Positions 37,951-49,700 of a DNA stretch of 64,000 nt are shown here, piece by piece. Source of the stretch: Acheta domesticus. Taxonomy: Eukaryota; Arthropoda; Insecta; Orthoptera; Gryllidae. The notes beneath the pieces are model-generated. The model saw only the letters and a program-made list of their open reading frames with translations, ran no database searches and was not told the origin of the DNA. The translations under genes were made by a program, and so were the position numbers. The stretch covers positions 6,447,217 to 6,511,216 of the forward strand of contig JAHLJT010009355.1 in NCBI GenBank assembly GCA_031308135.1. The letters are read 5' to 3'. Numbering within the stretch: position 1 is the stretch's first letter; every line of letters starts with the position of its first letter.

Positions 37951-39904
37951 GAGGCAAAGGCAGAGGGAGACCGAAACTTTCAAATGGGAAGGTAGTCACT
38001 AAAAAAGACAACAAATAATAATATAATATTGATACAGTGAAAAAAATTAATGCAATTACTAAATAATGTATTGAGGGAGAACTAATAAATACGCCGAAGC
38101 GTCAGCATTCTTGTTTACAATTTGTAGGTGCATTAAATGAAGGTTTCAAGAGAGGATTAGATGCACGGTTGACAAAAAGAATTCCAAATCTTTCTCTACT
38201 ATTCTCCAGTAAAACATGCAGTGAATACTCCGAACTCGATCCCCAATTTTATTTGTCTGTTCTCCTAACCTGTTGTCATAGAGTCATTTCTAATGTTTCG
38301 TCGCATGAAAAAGGAGAAAAGGTATAACGTAAGTTTAACCAATCTTTCTTTGGGCGAAGTGAGATGTTATAACATACGATTCTACTCTGTGGATGACCAA
38401 GCCACTTTCCTCATTCCTCATCTTTTCCTTTGCTCATAATGCATCCATCACTGACACATTTGTCGTACAGGTAGCATAGTTTAAAAATAATAAATATGTA
38501 CCTAAATGCACAAGTAAATAAATAATTCTCATTAAAATCATTATAATTCTTTTGTTTCTCACTCTTCTCCCTCGATTTGCCGCACAAGAGGAAATAAAAA
38601 TTTCAACGAACTTTTATTAGATGAAGCAATGAGAGCCAAAACACTCCGGTGAAATTTACTTCGCAGGGACGTAACATTCTTCATGAAGTTCTTTGCAGCA
38701 TCTTCAAGCGGGTAACGGGACGACGAGTCGCCAGGGTGATTCATACAAGTAACGAACTAGAGTGACAGGATGATGGATCAGGAGGATTCACTATACGCTG
38801 TGGTCCTTTCCTTAGAAGCAAGCATTTTACCGCAATATTACAAACCGAGAAACCATGTGTCTACATAATGTGGTACATAATAACTTATTTCCAGTTCCAT
38901 GGTATGTAAATATTTTCAACTTCTTTCATGGAATCCGAAAAAATTTAAACATTTTTAATAAAAAGATAAGAAAAATCTGTAACACGAGTTTATTTTGTAA
39001 ATATTTCACAAATCTCATTTAACAACAATGAAATTGAATATTTAATTTTTTAAACCGAATATTTAAAATTAATACAAATTAAATATAAAAATGAATATTT
39101 TGGGTGATATTTATATTATATTTTGTTTAAAATTATTTATTCTTTCAGCTGATTGCCTTTCATAAGAAGTGCTTAATCGAGTTTCATATCCCGTATCAAT
39201 TGGCGTAACAGGTTATTCAGTTCACGAGCTGCGTCAAATTCAAAAGAGGGTAGACACGAAGTCATTTTTAATTCGGATATAGACTTCTTGATCGTGTATT
39301 GAATGTAATGTAGTTCGTCGTACTACTTTGTAGACGATTTTCAATTTCATATTTCACTTATTCGATGGTCGCAGCTCAATTTATAATATGCGTCTTTTGA
39401 TACTGCCCCCAGGTGTCGATCAATCATGGCTATGCTTGCAAACTGAGCATTCAGACAGACTGTAATTTATAATATTAACTATATAGTTAAGGCTATAGAC
39501 ATAGTCATTCGCTATCGTTTTTGAGTAGTAAATATTTCTTTCTATTAAGACAACCTGGAAGAAGTAATGAAAACTACAATGACAGAGCAAAATATAAAAG
39601 TGCAATAAACCAGATGTTTGAAAAAAGGCAAAAATGATATCGAGGTTAAACTTATTTTTCAGTACCCCTGGAGAAACTTTTTATAATGAGAATTAATTCT
39701 CGAATGAAGTTTACGACGTTCGGTCATGTAATACACTTGATACACATGTATTAATAACCACTAACATCATTTCATAAAACTCTGTTCAACTGATTGTACT
39801 AAACGTTAATTTTCCTGAGGGTTTTCCAAACAATGCAATCGAATGCTGAATTACAAATGTGACATAGACAGCGCCCCTTCCTCCGCACCTTACACACTCG
39901 CGCA
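37951..39904. other. AT-rich spacer, no gene seen
   Basis: Nothing recognised. Confidence 0.55.
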
Positions 39905-39914
39905 GTGAATTTGC

Positions 39915-39996
39915 ACATGTTCGGGAGCTTAGAGCTTGTCGCCGCGGAGATGGTGTCCCACTGGCGGAGGTACCCGGAGAGGAGAATCCTCCGTAT
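39915..39996 (+). repeat. SINE family S tail fragment
   Basis: TCGGGAGCTTAGAGCTTGTC and the following GGTGTCCCACTGGCGGAGGTAC match the GGAGCTTAGAACTTCTCCC...GGTGCCCCGCTGGTGGGAGATAC block of the copy just downstream. It is a remnant immediately preceding that full copy. Confidence 0.65.
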
Positions 39997-39997
39997 A

Positions 39998-40530
39998 GGC
40001 GGAGGTGGCTCAGGGCAACCACTGCTGTCCCTGCACGCCCTCTGACCGGGAGGTCCTAGGTGCGGGTGGCAGGATTATCGACATTAGCTTTTCAGCTAGG
40101 TCCAATTCAGTCACTGTTTGGAGGGGAATTCTAGCTGCCTGCTGCTCTGATCGGTAGTTTCCCGTGGTTTCTCCAATCAATTTCAGGCGAATGCCCGAGC
40201 AGTACCTTAAAAACCGCGCCCGATCTTTCCTACCTCTTCCTTGTCCTCTTCTCTTCCTTATCCTTACACCAAATTGCTCTACACTAACGCAAATGCCGGG
40301 AGACGGTCCGGAGCTTAGAACTTCTCCCGGCTGGGGCGGTGCCCCGCTGGTGGGAGATACCTAGTTGAGGAAAACGCCTCTAGCCGACGTAGGTCGGCGC
40401 TGGGTCTCGCCATCCAGCGGGGAAAGACCATCGCCACCTCCCGAGAAAACGCATGCACTGCACTTACGGGACGAATGACCCTAGTAGATGACGCGCCCGG
40501 AATCACTAACAATCAAACAATCAACCAACC
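39998..40530 (+). repeat. SINE family S, full-length copy next to the GTPase gene
   Basis: Same order of blocks as 32,137-32,668: head CGGAGGTGGCTCAGGGC, degraded B box, GATCGGTAGTTTCCCGTGG, CTACCTCTTCCTTGTCC, GTAGGTCGGCGCTGGGTC, CATCCAGCGGGG, tail ACGCGCCCGGAATCACTAAC and AATCAAACAATC. It ends about 90 bp before the putative acceptor of the first coding exon. Confidence 0.85.
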
Positions 40531-40656
40531 TCCGAAAGCCGAGAAACTCGAAAGAATCCCTCGATGAACAATTCATAAAACCGAATTACGTCAGAACGTG
40601 CGTTTGGGCTGGTTACAGGCGCGGGGCGCCGCCGCGGGCCGCCGCTAGAGGGGTGC

Positions 40657-40766
40657 ATGTCGCCCAACCGCGCCATGAAGGGCCGTCATCAGTTCCGGCG
40701 GCGGTTCAGCCTGCAGCCCAGCTTCTTCAAGGAGGAGCCCGACGAGGACAAGCCGCACCACCACAG
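40657..40766 (+). CDS. GTPase coding exon 1 (N-terminal extension)
   Basis: This exon encodes residues 1-36 plus two bases of codon 37. The peptide is basic, with R14-R-R-F-S18 matching an RRxS-type kinase site, and then acidic and His-rich (EEPDEDKPHHH). The donor at 40767 is GTACCG, a weak match. The ATG at 40657 is the first in frame, but the ATG at 40675 (residue 7, preceded by GCC) has a better context and could be used instead. A plausible acceptor (TTACAG) ends at 40618 and there is no in-frame stop between it and the ATG. A further 5' exon, untranslated or coding, is therefore possible. A SINE copy ends about 90 bp upstream. Confidence 0.78.
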
Positions 40767-43700
40767 GTACCGCCCATCCTCTTCCCCTCGCCGCATTTTA
40801 AGACTTATTTTCTACATTAGTAGGTTTTTTTTGCTGTTATGATGAAGGTCTTAAGAGATTTTACTAACGAAAAGTGGCACTCCGTCTTGTGATAAAGGGT
40901 AAAGTAAGAAGGTCCTGCAAAGTTAAATGCATTTGTTGGGTATGTGTGCGATGTGAAGCATATAACATAATAAAGGTTGAATGTCAATCTTTGGTATGTG
41001 TGTACGTGAAGTATGTCCTCGAATGGTAGGTGAAATATTCTTACTTGAATACAGTGGTTTAGCAGACCGAGTGCTGAAAGCTTAAGTATTGTTACTATGC
41101 CTACAACAACTATAGGGTTAAGAATTTTTCCTTGGATTACGCGTACAAGGATGAGTAATTCATGGGGATTAAGTGGGCATTAAGTGGGTATTGGGCATTT
41201 ATGTTTAGTTAATCGAATATCGAATTCTTGGGTGTAGTTCATGAGTTGATGATGATTTAAAAATTCCTGCTGAACATGTAGGTATAGATAAGCGAATACC
41301 GAATTGTATTAAATGGGGTGATGAATTAAACGTTCCTGTAGGGCATGTAAGTATGCCCAACTTGAATGCCGAATTGTTGGATGTATTTGATGGGGTGACG
41401 ACGGATTAATTGTCCCTGTTGGCTAATTGGGTATAGTTAATCGAATGCAGAATTATTGGTTGTAGTGAATGGGGTGGTGAATTAAATGTGGCTGTAGGTA
41501 TATTATTAATCGCATGCCTAATGGTGGGATGTGCGCGTGCGCGGCTGGCCGCATGTGCGCGGGGCGTGCAGCAGGTCGGAGCGGCGCCTGGACGAGGAGC
41601 CGCTGGCGTCGGCCGCCGCCGCCCCCGCCCCCGGCGCCAAGCACAAGATCGTCGTGATGGGTGCCGCCAAGGTGGGCAAGTCCTCGCTCATCTCGCAGTT
41701 CCTCTACGGCACTTTCAGCCCCAAGTGAGTCCCGCAAACATCAAAGCATTATTGCTCTAATTCGGATACGGTTCGGTAACATTCCTAACGAACGACATGG
41801 TATCATGGAAGAGAATTTCGCGGAGGGTGACGAATTAACCTTTCACTTTATTTTTTTCTAAATTCTGTGGTAGCAGCAGAGATTTTGTGGTAATCCATAA
41901 TAAAGTTCCAAGGATAATAAGGTATCAACCACAACTACTATTATTGTGGTTGATAACTCATTATCCTTGGAACTTTATTATTTTTTTATGTTTATTCTCC
42001 CTCATCAAGAGCAATGTTTTCAGGGGTTTTGAAATACATTTTTAAAATAACATTTTTCGGCTAGTAACTTTCATCCGTGTGATGTTAATAATGAAATACA
42101 ATTTTGTAATTTAATATTTCCCACCCAGTTTTTAATACTAAGTATTATTTGTACATTTTATTTTTGAATTTACTGAATTTTTACGCTATAAAAATTCATA
42201 TGTGAAGAATAAACGCGTTTAATTAAGCAATTGCCGTCCCACATCGCACGACTTCCTTAACGGTCAGTTTCTTGACATCATGCGTTACTCCAAGGTGTGG
42301 CGGGCTTTAATCCTAGATTTGGAAGTCAATGGCTTCGAGGTATTTTGCAAGCGAGATATTTTAGTACATTTGTTGCCTTTAGGACGATTCGGTTCTTTTG
42401 GGTACCGCCTCTCCGTGATAAGGATGTGACACATGCATATCTTGCACATTGCGAATCCTATTAAAAAAGTTTCATTAAGACGTCTGTTCTTCCTTCATAC
42501 GGACGTGGTAGAAAGGGAGAGTTTTTGGCATCGAAAGCTCTCGTAAGGGTACCCCTTACCTTCTATGTTTTTCATCTAGGGCAGTAGTGTCAAGGTCTTC
42601 TACTGGTGGCTGTGGTGTGCGTCGTGGCACCGTAGCATGCCACGAGCTTCTCTGCGCCACTAGCGTCGTGACAGGAAACTATTACAATATGGATGGCGTT
42701 GTCTCTGGTGGCGGGGTAATGAACTGCGTCGAGAAGCAATTTCGTCGTGGCACTCGTGCCACGGACTCCCTCACTCTGCATAGTTTCATTAAAAGTTTGT
42801 TTTGAAAATACGTTACCTCCTTAGGAGGTTGACTTAAAGTTTAATAAAATTCTGGGCTGAATTTTAATGGCTTAGACTTAAAGTTTAATAAAATTCTAAA
42901 CTGAAACATTAAGAAATATCAAATTTGAAAATTCTGACTTGTAATGTTTCACATGTAATACGACAATATAAGATTGTCACATATTCTCCATGCATGAACA
43001 TTACAGCGTTGTAATTTCAATCCAAGGACGATTGTGAAGATGGATAAGTTAATAATAACAATAATAATAACAATAATAATAATAATAATAATTAAAACAT
43101 GGAGTTGTAATATTCCCCAAATGATTAGTTACGCCGATGGTATTCGGTCAACAAAACTAGTAATGCTAGTGGATAGTTTTATGAATAGAACCTCTTATAA
43201 AATTATCCAGTTGCGGCAAGATGAGCCTAATATGACTGTACAACAATGCTTAGAAACGGTGACACCCAGGTTGACAGTGTTGAACAGAATATTCTAGGCA
43301 TGGAACAAGCAGAAATAGGAAGATAGATACAGTTTTGATAGATCTGAAAAAGATCCTTTACAGACAACAGGAAAGAAAAGTCAATTATGAGGTATTGTGC
43401 CCTACGCAGCGGCAAGTGTGTGATTTTTCGAGTGATCAGTAGTCAGGTTCAATGAATTGCAACATGAGGGCAAGTTGGATTGGAGAAGAAAAGAAACGCT
43501 ATGAGAATGGTATTGCTACGCAACTCCAAGAATTTACTAATGAAAAAGTTGGTGAAGAAATCAAGAACCTACTTATCTGGAAATAATCAGGGCAAGTTAA
43601 AATCCATAACTTCTGCTATAAAAGCTTCCGGAGCTCCCACCAAAGACTAACTGAACTGATCAGTGGTGTTGTAGAACACTCAGATAAGATGTCAAAATTT

Positions 43701-46700
43701 CTTTCTCATAATGTTACGTAACCAAAGGTTCTCAAATCCAAAAAGACCCAATAAAATAATGCCCCATTTCGTGCTTGCCAATGATGTAAAACTTCATTAA
43801 ATCGTGACTTTCACAACGCATATATTCTCATTGTCGTAATAATGTTGTAATTGCAGTGGAACATAAAGGCTGTAGCAAAGGCCCCATGGGACGTAAATAA
43901 CTCATTATTGGCTCAGTGGTACGTGGTAAAGCATTTCTAAAACTCCACAATCTACACAAGGCATGTACTGACTATAAGAAAGCCTTTGACTCTGTGCCAC
44001 ATACGTGGCTGATAGAAACACTAAATATCTACGAAGTTTACCCAAAAGTTGTCTCGTGTTTTCAAGCACGCGATCCTGAATTGGTGAATGAAAATTATTC
44101 TGAGTACATGCGTTAACTATATCGAAACGGAATTTATTGATATGCGAAGAAGTATTTTCAGGGAGACTCATTCAGTCCTCCCTAGTTTGTCATCTTCATT
44201 ATTTATGGAAACTATTTAATTCCACAAATTGCGACTTAGGAATTAAAGTGGGAACAACTACGAGTTAACGCCTAAGTCACTTTTATATATGGATGACCTG
44301 AAGAATTTTGGATTGGCGAAAATTCAACTTAAACGTTTACTGATTATTGTGTAATTATTTTCGAGAGCTTTAAGTTCAGCTTAGAGAAATGTAGAGCACT
44401 AATAATGTGGGGGTGGAGTGGGTGGGGGGTGAGAGAGAAAGAGAAATAAAGAGTAAGAAAGAGAGAAAAGAGAGAATAAACGAAGGGAACTGTAAACTTG
44501 AAGACGGGTACGAGATTAAAGCGAAATCGGACGAGAAGCATACAGGTATCTGGGAATGAGACAAGCAAGGCGCTACAACCGAAGTAGTAAGAAGGAAGAA
44601 TTTCCTGAGAAATTTTCCCAAAGGACACAAAAAGTGTTGAAAACAAAACTGAAAGGAAAAAATATTGTCAAGGCTATTAACGCCTATGCTGTTCTTGTCT
44701 TGAAATACTTTGCCATTGTTAAGTGGAGCAGAATTAATTTTGAGAACTTACCATGGAAGGTAAGAGTTTTAATAACAAAGGCACATATGCACCAAACGAA
44801 GACTTCTGTTAAATGCACTACATTGCCGAGAAATATGAGTGAGAGAGGATTAGTGGATTCTGTCAATCAATTTTTTTGGCAAATGAATAACATGATATTT
44901 TACCATTCAACGTCAAATTCATCAGATCTCCATCATGTAATTTCTAAATCAAATACATTTACGCTTTAGAGTTGTCACAAGAAATTGCTGACTTTACATG
45001 CAGTGCTCCTCAAAAGATGGTTTCACGAATGGCAAAATCTGTTCATGAAAGACATCCATTTAGGCGAGTCACGCCCATGTCGAGCGGAAAGTGTCGAATG
45101 TTTGAACAGGTCTTCCAGAAACAGAGGGTTTTATGTTGGCTATTCAAGTTATCCGGACACAAAGCTATTTGAATCTAATAGTTAAAGGTGGAAGTGCAGA
45201 AAGACTACAGTCGATATGGCTGCCCAACATGAAAATCAGTCCAATTATTTCCGAATGCAGGCGACGCCGAGTATTTTGCTGGTTTTACATAAACATTGAC
45301 TGATAAATTTCAATTTCTCCCTGAAGCCAAGATACCACATTTGAAGTACCAACTTGCATACGTGCTGGAGAACAAAGAGTGGCGTTTTTATCAGGTAGGA
45401 CTATATAAAGAGATTGGAACAGATGCGCAAGTCACCAGTTCTGGATTGTGATTAACTAGAGAGAGACATATCGCGATGATCGATATTTATATCCCACATA
45501 CTAGCAACCTACAATGCAAGTACTCAGAACTCATTATGAAACAATGTCATGTCGTCTCAAGCGCCGGTGTCATCCATAGAAATCTGATGTTGGGCCTCAA
45601 ACATCTGGATGTCAAAGTGAACGTGTAAGAACATAGGCAGATTGTATTGTTATATAATATAATTATATTAATTGATCAACCATACCGTATTGCATAGACA
45701 ATGCACAATGTATTTTTAATTCGAAATCATATTAAGGTAATAATGTGTATTGATTGAGCTATAATTTTATTAATATTTAATTAACAATAATAGTGTACCA
45801 AAATAAGAGAAAAATTAACATAATCATAATTATAATTATTTTTTTTTCATTCGGAATATACACGAAATGTGCCGATTAATGTATTTGTGTGTTAAAAAAC
45901 TCAGAACGATCTGTTTAATAGAAGTTTCTTTGTTTACAATTAATGGCAGCATTGATATTACCACAATATTAATCATTTCGTCCTTCATCACGTCATTTTC
46001 TGCATTCGCTTTTTTCAGTGATCCACTCACTCAAAATGTGTCTACTAATCAATCGTCCTCCCGGTATCCCGACTGATCCTCTGCCCTGATTCATTTAAAT
46101 TAATTTAATCGAGCGGACTTCAATCAAATGCTCATTACTCTTCTGCCCTGTCCCAAGGGAAAGTTCAGTGTTATTCAATTGGACCTCCAAAATGAGAAAG
46201 AGCACCATCACACAAACTGATTAACAATTTTCAACAGTTTATGACAGCGTGCGTTACGAGAACAAAGTATTCATAATAAACGACCGAATATTTTATAACT
46301 AGAGGTAACCCGTCAATACACGAAATCAAACTCTCGTATCAACGGTATGAAATCAAACTCTTGTATTAATAACTCATTATAGTGAACAGTTTAACCCAAT
46401 TTAACTTCTTTAATACAAAATTTAAGCTTCATTTAATTTCAAAACAGATGAAATTTTGTGCTATTTGCAAACGTTGCCAGTGTTTGCCACGTCCCATGAA
46501 GGAATCTAATCTAGTTCCTCTTCTATTTGTGATAAACTGTTTGTGCTGCATTTTTGGGCTGTTTTTATGCGCTGCGTTTTCGGAATCCAACAACGTGTGT
46601 CTCAAAAATTAGATCAACTATGTTCCCAGGAATCGTACAGTCGTTCGCGCAACCCGCCCGAAAATGCATATTTCTACGAGAGTACAAAGTCTTATCTCTT

Positions 46701-49700
46701 CAGAGTTTGTCGGCCATATTTTTGTTATAATTTATATCCTCTCCTCATTTATTTCTTTTCAGAAAAGAATTTTGAACTGCTAAGTATGGTTTTCGTAATA
46801 AATTATTATTTTTGATTTCCGTCATTGATTGATAGTGGATTTAGCTGAATTAAAAACTGTGCCCTTATTTAAGCTCCTTTATCAGCCTTGTGAATGTCGA
46901 TGCCACGAGCGGGACTCGTGGAGGGGCGACGAAATCGCCCCTCCACGCAGTTCATTACCCCGCCACGAGAGACAACGCCATCCCTATTGTAAAACGACAG
47001 GGTTACTACTAGTTTCATTTCCCGACGCTAGTCGGGCAGAGAAGCTCCTGGCAGGCTACGGTGCCACAATGCATGCCACTGCCACCAGTGGAAGATCTTG
47101 ACACCACAGTCCTATAGCTTTTCCCGTACCAACTTTAAATATCCCTAGCGCGCGTTGCAGCCAGGGGTATTTAATGCCTGCGCCTCCGCAGATCTCGAGT
47201 TCCGAAGCATGAGATCGCCGAGCACGCTCGCGGCACCGCCTTCCTGCACTAACATGCGAAAACGATTGCCCCTCTAACTTCCCATTCAAACTGAAAAAAA
47301 TATTCAAATTGCGAGCCGTCATCAGAAATGTGGCCTAGCATGTTATTGTCTCAAGGTCTTCAATTGTTTATTGGTTATGTAGATGTTCTATCCGAAAAAA
47401 AATTCTTGGAAGCGTATCCTCAAAACATAAGAAATAATACGCAAAAATCATGTTTTTATCTTGCGGCTATTGCTTAAACTTCACGATACACTCTTGAGAA
47501 CGCAGGATATGATGTAATATATAATATTTATTGTGCGTTCAGCGCACCCATGATAACAATATTTGATATATTTTCTTGGAAGTCAAACGAGTCGTGAGGA
47601 ATTCATGTGTGCGAGTGGCACGATTCCCGCGACGTATGGTAAGTTTTATCACATAATTCGATAACTTCATAAGAACGCGTTATTTCTGTTGCCAAACATA
47701 AAAATCTCCGAAAAATGTCTTAAACCAGAAGATTTTTGCTGTGTTGTAACATGAAAACAGCAGTAACATGATTTTTTTCCAAAAAAGCTTATCTTTAAAA
47801 TTGAAAGAGAAAATAGCTGCATTTATCCACCAAGGCACATTTTCGATTAATTTTCATTAGTATCTTCCACATCGTAATTTGTATCATTTTTATGCATAGT
47901 TGGAAAATAAAATGTTAGTAGCTCATAATATATATTTTCAGAACAAATCATGATTAATGGAATACTTTTCATGAGCATCATTGCTCTGGAACACATAGTA
48001 CAACAGAAGGAATCAAATTTGGAAATAGCGAGCTCGAAAAAGGATCATACTTTCTAAAGTGGCTTATGCAGTGTATAAAATGATATTTCATAAAATTGAA
48101 TCAGTCGGAATAAGGAAATAAAGTTCTCAGACATTTCTACTAAAACGAAGTTTACTGAAATCTATAAAGCCGTGCATTGCTTTTTGTTATCTTCTACGAA
48201 CAGAGAGCTAGGAATGTAGGAATGAGAAAGAAACAACGAAGGAGTGTGCCAGAGACAGATGAATAAATGACGGGCAGAGAATGAGTGAGTGAGATTCGGA
48301 GAATGAATGAGTGAAAGAGTCGGATAATGAATGAGTGAAAGAGTCGGATAATGAATGAGTGAAAGAGTCGGATAATGAATGAGTGAAAGAGTCGGATAAT
48401 GAATGAGTGAAAGAGTCGGATAATGAATGAGTGAAAGAGTCGGATAATGAATGAGTGAAAGAGTCGGATAATGAATGAGTGAAAGAGTCGGATAATGAAT
48501 GAGTGAAAGAGTCGGATAATGAATGAGTGAAAGAGTCGGATAATGAATGAGTGAAAGAGTCGGATAATGAATGAGTGAAAGAGTCGGATAGTGAATGAGT
48601 GAAAGAGTCGGATAATGAATGAGTGAAAGAGTCGGATAATGAATGAGTGAAAGAGTCGGATAGTGAATGAGTGAAAGAGTCGGATAATGAATGAGTGAAA
48701 GAGTCGGATAATGAATGAGTGAAAGAGTCGGATAATGAATGAGTGAAAGAGTCGGATAATGAATGAGTGAAAGAGTCGGATAATGAATGAGTGAAAGAGT
48801 CGGATAATGAATGAGTGAAAGAGTCGGATAATGAATGAGTGAAAGAGTCGGATAATGAATGAGTGAAAGAGTCGGATAATGAATGAGTGAAAGAGTCGGA
48901 TAATGAATGAGTGAAAGAGTCGGATAGTGAATGAGTGAAAGAGTCGGATAATGAATGAGTGAAAGAGTCGCAGAATGAATGAGTGAAAGAGTCGCAGAAT
49001 GAATGAGTGAAAGAGTCGCAGAATGAATGAGTGAAAGAGTCGCAGAATGAATGAGTGAAAGAGTCGCAGAATGAATGAGTGAAAGAGTCGCAGAATGAAT
49101 GAGTGAAAGAGTCGCAGAATGAATGAGTGAAAGAGTCGCAGAATGAATGAGTGAAAGAGTAGCAGAATGAATGAGGAAAGAGTAGCAGAATGAATGAGTG
49201 AAAGAGCAGCAGAATGAATGAGTGAATGAGTCAAAGCATGATTGAGTGAATGAGTCAAAGCATGATTGAGTGAATGAGTCAAAGCATGATAGAGTGAATG
49301 AAAGAGTCGGAGAAGGAATAAATGAAAGAGTGTAATTAGTGCGGGAGATAAAGAGAGGGAGGGGTTGAGGGAATGGCAAGGCGCACGCGGGCCCGCAGGT
49401 ACAAGCGCACGGTGGAGGAGATGCACCAGGGCGACTTCAGCGTGGCGGGCGTGTCGCTGACGCTGGACATCCTGGACACGTCGGGCGCGTACGAGTTCCC
49501 GGCGATGCGCGCGCTCTCCATCTCGTCGGCGGACGCCTTCATCCTCGTGTACGACGTCACCGACGCCGCCACCTTCGACGAGGCGCGCGCGCTGCGCGAC
49601 CAGATCCTGGAGACCAAGGCCGGCGCCCCCGCGCCCATCGTCGTCGTCGGCAACAAGCTCGACCTCGCCGACGACGCACGCGAGGTACGACGCAACGCGT

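Noticed and set aside
37065..38014. Five overlapping frames of 137-293 codons
   Set aside because: Strand-asymmetric G-rich simple sequence, not codon structure.
48305..49150. CRISPR-like regular repeat array
   Set aside because: Units are contiguous with no unique spacers, and the context is a eukaryotic intron.
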